From Corynebacterium afermentans subsp. afermentans (lineage in GTDB: Bacteria > Actinomycetota > Actinomycetes > Mycobacteriales > Mycobacteriaceae), in contig NZ_CP046606.1 of assembly GCF_030408355.1 (NCBI RefSeq), positions 1,860,001 through 1,924,000 of the forward strand: 64,000 nucleotides of DNA, given 5' to 3'. Position 1 is the stretch's first letter. Every line of letters starts with the position of its first letter. Positions 9,473 through 19,211 of the stretch are shown here, piece by piece. The notes below the pieces were generated by a model. That model saw nothing but the letters and a program-made list of their open reading frames with translations. It ran no database searches and was not told where the DNA came from. A program made the position numbers and the translations under genes.

Positions 9473-11437
9473 GTGGCTGCAGACGAACCACTCACCCAGT
9501 CCACCACCGACCTGCTCGCCGCCGCGGTCGAGTCCCTCAGCGGCTCGCGCCGCCCCGGCCAGGTGAAGATGGCCAAGGCGGTGACCAACGCACTCGGCTC
9601 CGAGCGCCACCTGGCTGTGCAGGCGGGCACGGGCACCGGCAAGTCCCTGGCCTACCTCGTCCCCGCCATCCGGCACGCCCAGGCGCACGGCACCACCGTG
9701 GTCGTCTCCACGGCGACGATCGCGCTGCAGCGGCAGCTGGTGGATAGGGATTTGCCCCGGCTGGCAGACGCGCTTGAGCCGCTGTTGCCTGAGCGCCCCA
9801 CCTTCGCCATTCAGAAGGGCCGCAACAACTACCTGTGCAAGCACAAACTGATGCTGGATAACGCGCCTTCGGAGTCCCTCATCGAGGAAGAGGACCTGTC
9901 CTGGCTGGGTAAGCACGTCAAGCGCGTGTCCGAATGGGCGCAGAACACTGAGACGGGCGACCGCGACGATCTGGTCCCCGGCGTACCGGACATGGCGTGG
10001 CGGCAGGTGTCCGTGACCTCCAACGAGTGCCTGGGTGCAACCCGCTGCCCGCACGGCGAGGAGTGCTTCGCGGAGCTCGCGCGCGAGCGCACCAAGGACG
10101 TGGACATTGTGGTGACCAACCACGCGCTTTTGGCTATCGACGCGCTCGCGGACGTGGCCGTGCTACCCGAGCACGACGCCGTGATCATCGACGAGGCCCA
10201 CGAGCTCGACGGCCGCATCACCTCGGTTGCCACCTCCGAGATCTCCGCCCGTGCCCTGGCGATGGCCGCCCGCCGCGCTGGCAAGCTGGGAGCGGAGCGG
10301 GACACGCTCGAGGGTGTTATCGACGACTTCACCGCCGCCATCGACCTGGAGTCCCCGGGGCGCTGGGAGACCATCTCGGAGCCGGCCCGAGGCGCTTTCG
10401 CCGCGCTTCGCGACGCCCTGTGGAAGACCCGCACCGCCATCTCCGACGCCCCTCCCGGCGAGTCCGAGAACGACCCCGAGAAGTTCGCGGAACGCGCCAA
10501 CCTGCGCAACCACCTCGAGGACCTGCACGACGCGGTGGTGCGCATCCTGGAGGTCTTCGACGAACCAGACCCCGCAAAGCACTCGGACGTGGTTTGGCTG
10601 ACACGCTCGGAGCGCTACGGCGACTCCGTCTCCGTCGCGCCCCTGTCCGTGGCGGGTCTGCTGCACGAGAGGCTCTTTGGCGAGAAGACGGTGGTGCTCA
10701 CATCAGCCACCTTGACCGTGGGCGGCAACTTCAACGCTATGGCCGCTTCCTGGGGCCTGCCGCAGGGCTCCTGGGACTCGCTTGACGCCGGCACGCCGTT
10801 CGATCCGCGCAAGTCCGGCATCCTCTACACCGCGCGCCACCTGCCCACACCGGGCCGCGACGGGCTGTCCGCAGAGACGTTGGACGAGATCGCGGAGCTG
10901 ATCACCGCCGCCGGCGGGCGCACCCTCGGGCTGTTCTCCTCCCGCCGCGCCGCCGAGCAGGCCGCCGAAGCCATGCGCTCGCGCCTGCCCTTCGACATCC
11001 TGCTCCAGGGCGAGGACTCCACCGGCACGCTGGTGGACACGTTCGCCAAAAGCGAGAACTCCTGCCTGTTTGGCACGCTTACCCTCTGGCAGGGCGTGGA
11101 CGTGCCGGGCAGCGCGTGTTCGCTGGTGATCATCGACCGCATCCCCTTCCCCCGTCCCGACGATCCCCTGCTGCAGGCGCGCTCCAACGCCGCGGATGCC
11201 GCGGGCCGTTCCGGCTTCATGGAGGTCTCCGCCACGCACGCATCCCTGCTCATGGCGCAGGGCGCGGGCAGGCTCTTGCGGTCTGTCGACGACCGCGGGG
11301 TTGTCGCCGTGTTAGACAACCGGTTGGTGACAAAGCGTTACGGGTCGTTCATCCGGCGCAGCCTCCCGGCGTTCTGGGACACCACGGACGCGGAAACTGT
11401 GCGCGGGGCGCTGCGCAGGCTCGTGGCTAAGCGATAG
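9473..11437 (+). CDS. dinG: DinG/XPD-type ATP-dependent DNA helicase
   Basis: A 654-residue superfamily 2 helicase starting with GTG. Walker A is AGTGTGKS near residue 50 and Walker B is IIDEAHELDG. Between them Cys residues in RNNYLCKHK and in NECLGATRCPHGEECF form the iron-sulfur cluster site of the DinG/XPD group. The C-terminal RecA-like domain has WQGVDVPG and the motif VI QGAGRLLRS. Such helicases unwind damaged or structured DNA and R-loops. It follows pncB by three bases, the conserved actinobacterial order, and its end overlaps the convergent PTH2 gene by 11 bases. Confidence 0.94.
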   Translation: MAADEPLTQSTTDLLAAAVESLSGSRRPGQVKMAKAVTNALGSERHLAVQAGTGTGKSLAYLVPAIRHAQAHGTTVVVSTATIALQRQLVDRDLPRLADALEPLLPERPTFAIQKGRNNYLCKHKLMLDNAPSESLIEEEDLSWLGKHVKRVSEWAQNTETGDRDDLVPGVPDMAWRQVSVTSNECLGATRCPHGEECFAELARERTKDVDIVVTNHALLAIDALADVAVLPEHDAVIIDEAHELDGRITSVATSEISARALAMAARRAGKLGAERDTLEGVIDDFTAAIDLESPGRWETISEPARGAFAALRDALWKTRTAISDAPPGESENDPEKFAERANLRNHLEDLHDAVVRILEVFDEPDPAKHSDVVWLTRSERYGDSVSVAPLSVAGLLHERLFGEKTVVLTSATLTVGGNFNAMAASWGLPQGSWDSLDAGTPFDPRKSGILYTARHLPTPGRDGLSAETLDEIAELITAAGGRTLGLFSSRRAAEQAAEAMRSRLPFDILLQGEDSTGTLVDTFAKSENSCLFGTLTLWQGVDVPGSACSLVIIDRIPFPRPDDPLLQARSNAADAAGRSGFMEVSATHASLLMAQGAGRLLRSVDDRGVVAVLDNRLVTKRYGSFIRRSLPAFWDTTDAETVRGALRRLVAKR

Positions 11438-12155
11438 CAATCGCTGTGGTGGAGCCGGGCGCAACCTCGGTGAACCCCGCGTCGCGCACCGCCACCGCCT
11501 CGGGGCGTGCGGCAAGCTCAGCGAACTCCTCGCGGGGCATCTCGCGCACGTTCAGCGGGAAACCGGCTTGCGCCCACTGCTGCACCCAGGCCGTCTCACG
11601 TGCGGCCGCCAGCAGCATCGAAGCGTGGCCGGCCTGCGCCGCGGCCTTACCCGCAGACATCTGCAGCGACGCGTCGAGTGCGATTAGCGGCGCCTCTGAG
11701 TCGAGCGGGAGCACCTCCCCCGGTTCGATCTCCGTGCCCTTGATCTGCAGCTTCGCAATCGCGTGCGGCACCTCAGAGACCGCCGAGGGGGCAAACGCGC
11801 GCACGTTGCCGACGGTCACCCCGGGCAGCGCGTGCACATCGTCCCAGGCCTTGTTGCGGGCGCGGCGGGCCACTTTACGGATGCGGTGGGAGTACCAGGC
11901 GTCCAACGCCTCGCGCCAAAACCCGTCCTCTCCCGCGCGCGGGTCTAGGCACACCGCAACGGCGGCGCGGGCGGCGTCTGCAAGCACCTGGTTGCGGCTC
12001 GGCGGATCCTGCTTGGGCAGGTTGATGGCCAATTGCATCGCTTGCACCGACTGCGGGTCGTCCGGGTCCTCGGAGCGGGCCTTGTAGTCCCCCGAGACGC
12101 GCTGCTGGAGGAGACGGTGGGCGGATGCGATGTTCGGGTCAGTCACCCGCGCCAT
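11427..12155 (-). CDS. PTH2-domain protein (putative peptidyl-tRNA hydrolase)
   Basis: A 242-residue protein whose C-terminal half (about 155-242) carries the PTH2 signature MSAGKAAAQAGHASMLL (166-182). PTH2 enzymes release peptides from stalled peptidyl-tRNA. The N-terminal 150 residues are an added region rich in charged helices, including HRIRKVARRARNKAWDDV, as in other actinobacterial members. Bacteria normally rely on Pth1, so this may be an accessory or differently specialised enzyme. ATG 12155 lies four bases after the stop of the interrupted membrane-protein gene, so the two were once one operon. Confidence 0.75.
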   Translation of the reverse strand: MARVTDPNIASAHRLLQQRVSGDYKARSEDPDDPQSVQAMQLAINLPKQDPPSRNQVLADAARAAVAVCLDPRAGEDGFWREALDAWYSHRIRKVARRARNKAWDDVHALPGVTVGNVRAFAPSAVSEVPHAIAKLQIKGTEIEPGEVLPLDSEAPLIALDASLQMSAGKAAAQAGHASMLLAAARETAWVQQWAQAGFPLNVREMPREEFAELAARPEAVAVRDAGFTEVAPGSTTAIAIA

Positions 12156-12159
12156 GGTA

Positions 12160-12965
12160 CTACCACTGGCCGGGGGCGCCCTGCGGGCCGTGGTGCAGTC
12201 CACGCTGCGGTTGCTGCCAGACGCCGCCAGATGGTGCTTGGCCCTGCGGGTGCTCGGATACAGCGGTTTGCTGGAGGCACTCGCGGGTCCCATACACCGC
12301 AGCGCCGAGGCCGACCAGCGCGGTGAGCAGCCACGCCCACTGGCTCAGCGGCTCGGAGGTGAACAAGGCGTTCTTCGACCGGATAACGAAGTTGAAGAAC
12401 CACAGCACCTGCCACACATGGGCCGTGACCAGCACGGACCACCCGATAGTTACGCGCTTGAGCACCAGGCACACGATGCCCGCGATTACGGTGAGCGCGA
12501 AGCCGTAGCCTGCGAACCGTCCGAAGTTCCAGCGGCTAATATCCGCGTAGAAGTCAGCCACGTCGGACAAGGAGAAGAAGAACACCGCGGCGCACACCGC
12601 TGCTACCCCTGCTGCGATCCACTGGTTTGAGCTGACTCGAGACTTGCCCCAGAACTGCTGGTCCTCGCCCGCGCGGCGGGACCGGACAAGCTCAGCAACG
12701 GTGATGGCGAGACCAGCCAGCGCCAGAAGGATCCACAACCACGTGCCCAACCCGGTGGAGGTCTCTGGGTCACCGTTCTTTAGTGCCCTTTCCAATCTGA
12801 CATCCTCAGAATAATACTGCAGCAAAAAGGTAGTCCAGGATAGGCTGACGAACAGTTGGGCACCGTAGACAGCCAAACCAGCTACCGCCGTCTTCCACGA
12901 GCGTTCACCAATCGTTGCCAGCGCCACCAGCGCCAACATGGAAAACAGGACGAGCGACGTAGCAA
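12160..12965 (-). pseudogene. 3' fragment of a membrane-protein gene split by an IS element
   Basis: The frame reads IPPLPLATSLVLFSMLALVA onward for about 268 residues with roughly seven hydrophobic segments (for example KTAVAGLAVYGAQLFVSL and WLWILLALAGLAITVAEL) and ends in a Gln/Gly/Pro-rich tail. Its 5' part lies at 14696-15133, on the far side of the IS30-family element. The exact junction is uncertain because the element ends were judged only by eye. A weak TTG or internal start could still give a truncated product, but the original gene is broken. The intact product would be a multi-pass membrane protein with a Gln/Pro-rich N-terminus; no function is recognised. Confidence 0.8.
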
Positions 12966-14695
12966 GAGGCAATGGCGGGATCAAGCGGTTAATGCGCCAC
13001 GATTGAATATTTGCTGGAGTATCTCACGTGGGGTTGCTCCGCCGAGGACTTGTCGTGGTGTGTCGTTGAGTTCGTCTTGTACCCAGGCGACGTGCTCGGG
13101 GGTTACTTCGGCGAAGTCGGTGCCCTTTTTGTAGAAGCGGCGGCGGATCTCACCGTTGGTGTTCTCGTTGGTCGGCCGCTGCCACGGCGCGTGCGGATCG
13201 CAAAAGTACACCTCGCAGCCGTCTTTGATGCGCACACGTGCGGTTTCAGCCATTTCCACGCCTTGATCCCAGGTGATGGTCTTGAGCTGTTCAGCGTTGA
13301 GGTCTTTGACCATCTGCTGGATCGTTTCAATCACCGTCATCGATGTGTGTTCGGTGGGCAGATGACCAAGCAGGGTGTAGCGGCTGGTGCGCTCCACCAG
13401 GGTAATCAGCGCGCTTTTGCCGCCGGTGCCGATAACAAGATCGCCTTCCCAGTGCCCGGGGATTGCCCGGTCGTCAGCCTCTGGGCTGCGCTTGGTGATC
13501 TCAGCGCCTTTGATCCACGGCTTACCGGTGAGCACACCGGCATTACGGGGCCGGGCTTTTCGCCGCTTGCCGCCGCGGATGAGCACATCTTGGGTCTTCA
13601 TCACCGCTTCAAGCTCGGCGCGCAAGCTGCCTTTGCCCTGGATGTACAAGGCACTGTAGATCGCTTCGTGGGAAATACGCATGCTTTCATCATCGGCGAA
13701 AGCATGCTGAAGCCACACACTGATGCGCCCGGGCGACCACCGGCGGGCAAGACACGTCACCACCACAGCACGAAGTGCCGGGTTGTCGTCAAGCTTGCGC
13801 ACCTTCGGCCGGCACGCACGCGCCTTGGCGCCCAGGCCGGCTTGCCGGGCGTTGTAGTACACCGTGGCCTCACCGTCTTCGCCGACAACTTCCCACCCGT
13901 TGCGGGCGATTTCCCGGCTGATCACGCTGTGGTGGCGCCCCAGCAGCGTTGCGATCTGCCTGGCTGACATTCCCTGGCTGCACCCATGTTGGATCGTCAG
14001 GCGGTCTTCATACGACAGTCGGACCCCGCGGCCGACTTTCACACGGTCCTCGGCATAGTCGGCAGGCGCGTGGCCTGCTTGCGTTTTCATTGGTGCTGGC
14101 ACGGAATCAACTTTGCTGTGTGCAGGTGGTTTTACCGTGCAAGCCTCCGGCGTGTCCGCGCGCTGTGACGCATCACGGTTTCCGCCCGCCTTCTCCTGGC
14201 GTGCTTGCTGCACCCAGCGATACACCGAATTGGCAGACCGGTCGAACGCCGCCGCGACCTTGTCAACCGGCTCACCAGCCAGCACCCGTGCGACCGCGTC
14301 AGCTTTCTGCTGCGGGGTGATGCGGGGCTTTTGCTGCAGTTCGGTGAGCACACCGACTTTCGCCAACCGCTGGTACAACGCCCCTGGTGACATGCCTAAC
14401 GTCGCAGCCGCATCCGGTACCGACATACCTGAAGCCACCAGCGCCACCGCCTCGTCGATGAGTTGGTCACGTGCACGTGCCAACGCCTTCTTCGGTGGGA
14501 GTGCGCCTGCTTGCTTGACCCATTCATAAACCGTGGCCTCTGCCACACCGGCCTCACGTGCAATCTCGCCGACATCATCGCCTGCAACAAGCCGCGCCAC
14601 AGAAGTAGCCTTCACATCTTTCGGAGTCCAACGACCAGCCACAACAACCTCCAAGTCGAGGTGGCGCATTCACCCACTGACAACTCCAATGCCAC
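12966..14695 (-). mobile_element. IS30-family insertion sequence, about 1.73 kb
   Basis: The two ends share an imperfect inverted repeat: AATGCGCCAC at 12991-13000 mirrors GTGGCGCATT at 14661-14670, and outward from these the match continues with GGT, TCA and GGCA-TGG blocks for about 25 further bases. I place the ends near 12966 and 14695. A clear target duplication was not found, so the limits are approximate by about 10 bases. The element carries one transposase gene and interrupts a membrane-protein gene, whose halves flank it in the same orientation. Confidence 0.85.
12981..14669 (-). CDS. IS30-family transposase with extra N-terminal HTH units
   Basis: A 562-residue DDE transposase. 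The catalytic triad is readable as Asp410 (HWEGDLVIG), Asp468 (TWDQGVEM) and Glu502 (RPTNENTNGE). The usual IS30 helix-turn-helix is at about 219-258 (LSYEDRLTIQ to VISREIARNG). Before it are three more helix-turn-helix-like units at about 20-53, 70-103 and 118-153, making the protein longer than typical IS30 members. The ATG at 14669 lies inside the terminal repeat. The reading frame is intact, so the element may still be active. Confidence 0.93.
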   Translation of the reverse strand: MRHLDLEVVVAGRWTPKDVKATSVARLVAGDDVGEIAREAGVAEATVYEWVKQAGALPPKKALARARDQLIDEAVALVASGMSVPDAAATLGMSPGALYQRLAKVGVLTELQQKPRITPQQKADAVARVLAGEPVDKVAAAFDRSANSVYRWVQQARQEKAGGNRDASQRADTPEACTVKPPAHSKVDSVPAPMKTQAGHAPADYAEDRVKVGRGVRLSYEDRLTIQHGCSQGMSARQIATLLGRHHSVISREIARNGWEVVGEDGEATVYYNARQAGLGAKARACRPKVRKLDDNPALRAVVVTCLARRWSPGRISVWLQHAFADDESMRISHEAIYSALYIQGKGSLRAELEAVMKTQDVLIRGGKRRKARPRNAGVLTGKPWIKGAEITKRSPEADDRAIPGHWEGDLVIGTGGKSALITLVERTSRYTLLGHLPTEHTSMTVIETIQQMVKDLNAEQLKTITWDQGVEMAETARVRIKDGCEVYFCDPHAPWQRPTNENTNGEIRRRFYKKGTDFAEVTPEHVAWVQDELNDTPRQVLGGATPREILQQIFNRGALTA

Positions 14696-15133
14696 CCACT
14701 CTGAGAATTTCAGGCCTCGAATGACTAGATCGAATTTGAAGCCGGTTTCGACGTTCCCCGAGTTATCGGCCGTGCGCTGGTATCCCCAGAGATTCTTCGA
14801 TATCTCAACCCAGTCGCCCCCTACCGACGCTTTGTATGTAAACACGCGCAGGAAAGATGTAGCGACCGACAGCAAAAACAGCACGCCCACGCCGGCCGGG
14901 AACAGCTGGCGCGGAATCGTGCGCCCCGGAGGCGGCGCCTGGAGCTGGCCGGGGAAGCTGGGGCCCGGCTGCTGCCACTGCTGCCCCTGCACCGGTTGCT
15001 GGAACTGGGCAGGTTGGCCGCCGGCGTAGGGCGGAAAGCCCTGCTGCTGCGGAGGCTGCTGACCGCCCGCAAACGGGTTGTAACCCTGGGGTTGCTGCGG
15101 CTGCTGGTGCGGGGGCCAACCTTGATTGCTCAC
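14696..15133 (-). pseudogene. 5' fragment of the IS-interrupted membrane-protein gene
   Basis: The fragment starts at GTG 15133 (SNQGWPP), with AAAGGA nine bases upstream; an ATG at 15151 would place that ribosome site inside the gene. It encodes a Gln/Pro/Gly-rich cytoplasmic tail, then RTIPRQLFPAGVGVLFLLSV as a first membrane helix and an extracellular stretch with a WVEISKNLWGYQ segment. After FSEW the frame runs into the insertion sequence. The continuation is the 12160-12965 fragment. Confidence 0.8.
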
Positions 15134-15231
15134 GGGGAACGGTCCTTTCATCGCGTTAGACAGACATGCAGTGTAGACGCAGCCAAGTCACAGCGCAGGG
15201 CAATATGCGCGGAACCACCCTGAAACGACGA

Positions 15232-15255
15232 AAACCCCCGCCGAAGCGGGGGTTT
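15232..15255 (-). terminator. Rho-independent terminator after ctaD
   Basis: AAACCCCCGC and GCGGGGGTTT form a 10-bp perfect stem around CGAA, followed on the minus strand by a T-containing run. It lies 25 bases downstream of the ctaD stop codon. Confidence 0.9.
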
Positions 15256-15279
15256 GTTCAGGAGGCTAGGTGGCCTGGA

Positions 15280-16983
15280 CTACTTGGAGTCGCGGTGACC
15301 GACGTGAGCCTCGCGGCGCAGGGTCTCCACCATGTGCGGGTAGTGCAGCTCGAACGCCGGGCGCTCAGAGCGGATACGCGGCAAGGCGGTGAAGTTGTGG
15401 CGCGGCGGCGGGCAAGTGGTTGCCCATTCCAGCGAGTTGCCGTAGCCCCACGGATCGTCAACGGTGACGATCTCGCCGTAGCGCCAGGACTTGAACACGT
15501 TCCAGATGAACGGCAGCATGCCGATGCCCAGGATGAACGAGCCGACCGTGGAGACCTGGTTCAGCAGCGTGAATCCATCGGTGTCCAGGTAGTCGGCGTA
15601 GCGGCGCGGCATACCCATGTTGCCCAGCCAGTGCTGGATCAGGAAGGTCATGTTGAAGCCGACGACGGTGAACCAGAAGTGGATCTTGCCCAGCTTCTCG
15701 TCCAGCATGCGGCCGGTCATCTTCGGGAACCAGAAGTACACGCCAGCCGTGGAAGCGAACACCACGGTGCCGAACAGGGTGTAGTGGAAGTGCGCAACCA
15801 CGAAGTAAGAGTCGTGCAGGTGGAAGTCCAACGGCGGGGAGGCCAGCATGATGCCGGTCAGACCACCGAATAGGAAGGTGAACAGGAAGCCGACGGCCCA
15901 CAGCATCGGGGTCTCGAACGTGAGGTGGCCATTCCACATCGTGCCCAACCAGTTGAAGAACTTCACGCCGGTCGGCACGGAGATGAGGAAGGTCATGAAG
16001 GAGAAGAACGGCAGCAGAATCGCACCGGTTGCGAACATGTGGTGCGCCCACACAGCCATGGACAGACCAGCAATTGCCAGCGTTGCGAAGATCAGGCCAA
16101 TGTAGCCGAAGACCGGTTTACGGGAGAACACCGGAACGATCTCGGAGATCAAGCCGAAGAACGGCAGCGCCAGGACGTACACCTCGGGGTGGCCGAAGAA
16201 CCAGAACAGGTGCTGCCACAGAATCGTGCCGCCGTTGGCGGTGTCGTAGATGTGGCCGCCGAGCAGACGGTCGTAGAGCACGCCCATCGCCGCAGCAGTC
16301 AGCAGCGGGAAAATCATCAGGGCGATGATGGAGGTGACGAAGACAGTCCAGGTGAACGCCGGCAGACGGAACATGGTCATGCCCGGCGCACGCATTGTCA
16401 GCACGGTGGTGAGCATGTTCACTGCGGAGGCGATGGTGCCCACACCGGTGGCACCCACGCCGACAATCCAGAGGTTGGCTGAGACGGACGGGGTGTGCAC
16501 AGAGTCAGCCAGCGGCATGTACATGGTCCAACCGAAGTCGGCAGCGCCACCCGGGGTGACGAAGCCGAGAAGCATGGCGATGACGCCGATGCTGGTGACC
16601 CAGAAGCCGAACGCGTTCAGGCGCGGGAAGGCCACGTCCGGTGCGCCGATCTGCAGCGGCAGCACGTAGTTGGCAAAACCCCAGACGATCGGGGTGCCGA
16701 ACGCCAGCAGCATGACAGTGCCGTGCATGGTGAACAGCTGGTTGAACTGCTCGTTGGACAGGAACTGCAGGCCCGGGCTGAACAGCTCGGCGCGGATAAG
16801 CAGTGCCATCAGGCCGGCCACGAAGAACCAGACGAAGGACATGATGATGTACATGATGCCCAGTTCTTTGTGGTCAGTCGTGGTGAGTTGCTTGTAAATC
16901 TGCGAGCCCTTGCGAGCGTTGCCCGTGGGCTCTGGGCGTGTCGGCGGGACGTAATTATCCAGCCGCGGTGCCACAGCGGTCAT
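15280..16983 (-). CDS. ctaD: Cytochrome c oxidase subunit I (aa3 type)
   Basis: A 567-residue, twelve-helix membrane subunit that carries haem a, haem a3 and CuB and reduces oxygen in the respiratory chain. The ligand motifs are present in order: FTMHGTVM (haem a), [12 protein letters not shown] (CuB His with the cross-linked Tyr), [10 protein letters not shown] (CuB His pair) and [11 protein letters not shown] (haem a3 and a ligands). ATG 16983 has AGGAGGA five bases before it. The gene stands alone downstream of nrdF, as in other corynebacteria, apart from the genes for subunits II and III. Confidence 0.98.
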   Translation of the reverse strand: MTAVAPRLDNYVPPTRPEPTGNARKGSQIYKQLTTTDHKELGIMYIIMSFVWFFVAGLMALLIRAELFSPGLQFLSNEQFNQLFTMHGTVMLLAFGTPIVWGFANYVLPLQIGAPDVAFPRLNAFGFWVTSIGVIAMLLGFVTPGGAADFGWTMYMPLADSVHTPSVSANLWIVGVGATGVGTIASAVNMLTTVLTMRAPGMTMFRLPAFTWTVFVTSIIALMIFPLLTAAAMGVLYDRLLGGHIYDTANGGTILWQHLFWFFGHPEVYVLALPFFGLISEIVPVFSRKPVFGYIGLIFATLAIAGLSMAVWAHHMFATGAILLPFFSFMTFLISVPTGVKFFNWLGTMWNGHLTFETPMLWAVGFLFTFLFGGLTGIMLASPPLDFHLHDSYFVVAHFHYTLFGTVVFASTAGVYFWFPKMTGRMLDEKLGKIHFWFTVVGFNMTFLIQHWLGNMGMPRRYADYLDTDGFTLLNQVSTVGSFILGIGMLPFIWNVFKSWRYGEIVTVDDPWGYGNSLEWATTCPPPRHNFTALPRIRSERPAFELHYPHMVETLRREAHVGHRDSK

Positions 16984-17190
16984 CTGATCCTCCTGACTAC
17001 GGCGCCTGCGCCTACCCCGGCCGACGCCGGATTAGGCCCAGATGCCACGAGTGATACCGGATCAGCATAACGTTCTGCACACTGTTTTTCCAGCCTCCGG
17101 CAATGCTGCCCCCGAGCGGGGTCAGCACCCGGCCAAGCCAACCCGGGCTGTAACTGGTGAGGCGCATGGGAACTGCCCGGCGGGCATGTA

Positions 17191-17220
17191 AAATCCCCGG
17201 CTCGCGGGCGCGAACCGGGG
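17191..17220 (-). terminator. Terminator downstream of nrdF
   Basis: On the minus strand, CCCCGGTTCGCG pairs with CGCGAGCCGGGG (one wobble) and is followed by ATTTT. The rest of the 268-base nrdF-ctaD gap shows no gene; it should contain the ctaD promoter. Confidence 0.8.
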
Positions 17221-17251
17221 GGTCACGGAAGGTACGTCGTAAAGTTTGTGC

Positions 17252-18262
<1,011 letters not shown>

Positions 18263-18392
18263 TCAAACGCCTCGGGAGACGTCCTGCGCCCCGCCCGGAA
18301 ATCGGCTCCACGCGATGCCATAACTGGGCAGCTGCATGACATAAACTACTCGCATACTGTCGCAAACATCATCTCTTAAAGGAGGTCGCGCC

Positions 18393-19106
18393 GTGGCTAC
18401 CAGCGGTCATCGGTCCTCTCAGCCACTACTTTCGTCGATCCTGGACACGCTCGGCGAGGAAATCGTTTCAGGCAGCCAGCCCGAGGGGCACACGTTCACC
18501 CTCCACGACCTGTCGGAGCGCTTCGGCATCTCCCGCACCGTCGCCCGCGAGGCGATGCGCGCGCTCGAGCAGCTCGGTCTTGTGTCTTCGTCCCGCCGCG
18601 TGGGGCTGAAGGTTCTGCCGCAAAGCGAGTGGAACGTGTTCGACCACGCGATTATCTCCTGGCGCCTGCGCACTGAGGAGCAACGCCCGGCCCAGTTGGC
18701 GTCGCTGCGCGAACTCCGCGACGCCATCGAGCCCACCGCCGCCCGCCTCGCCGCCACCAACGCCACGAAGGAGCAGGGCCGCCGCTTGTGCGAGCTGGCA
18801 GACCAGATCGTCGAGCTGGCCGGTCAGGATGCCGGCAACTCGGACGCATTCCAGGAGGCGGACCTGGAGTTCCACGCGCTCATGCTCGAGGCGTCGGGCA
18901 ACGAGATGTTTGTGGCGCTGACCCCGCCGATCATGGACATCATGTCCGGCCGCGCGCTGTACGGCATCATGCCGGACGACCCGCACGTGGACACCATGCA
19001 GATCCACGTGGATCTGGCGCAGGCCATTGCTTCCGGCAATGCGGATGCTGCCGAGGATGCTTCTCGACGCCTACTCCGCGGCGTCAACGACTTTATGGAG
19101 ATGTAA
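18393..19106 (+). CDS. gntR1: GntR/FadR-family regulator, GntR1-like
   Basis: A 237-residue repressor starting with GTG, preceded by AAAGGAGG at ideal spacing. The winged helix is at about 35-75 (LHDLSERFGISRTVAREAM) and the all-helical FCD effector domain follows, with metal or ligand residues in EADLEFHALML. The position between nrdF and nrdE matches C. glutamicum gntR1, which, with GntR2, controls gluconate catabolism and sugar uptake and responds to gluconate. Effector and targets here are inferred from that homologue. The ferritin gene I recall next to it in C. glutamicum is absent. It is divergent from nrdF. Confidence 0.88.
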   Translation: MATSGHRSSQPLLSSILDTLGEEIVSGSQPEGHTFTLHDLSERFGISRTVAREAMRALEQLGLVSSSRRVGLKVLPQSEWNVFDHAIISWRLRTEEQRPAQLASLRELRDAIEPTAARLAATNATKEQGRRLCELADQIVELAGQDAGNSDAFQEADLEFHALMLEASGNEMFVALTPPIMDIMSGRALYGIMPDDPHVDTMQIHVDLAQAIASGNADAAEDASRRLLRGVNDFMEM

Positions 19107-19132
19107 CTCTCCCCGGTGAGCCCCGCCATGTT

Positions 19133-19180
19133 GCTGATCTGCTAGTTGCCCAAAAACGGAACTAGCAGATCAGCGGTTTT
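19133..19180. terminator. Bidirectional terminator between gntR1 and nrdE
   Basis: GCTGATCTGCTAGTT (19133-19147) and its exact complement at 19160-19174 form a 15-bp stem around a 12-base loop containing CCAAAAACGG, followed by a T-run on the plus strand. It separates two convergent genes. Confidence 0.88.
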
Positions 19181-19211
19181 CTCGTCGAGAAGCACGCGCT
19201 CCCCTACCGCC

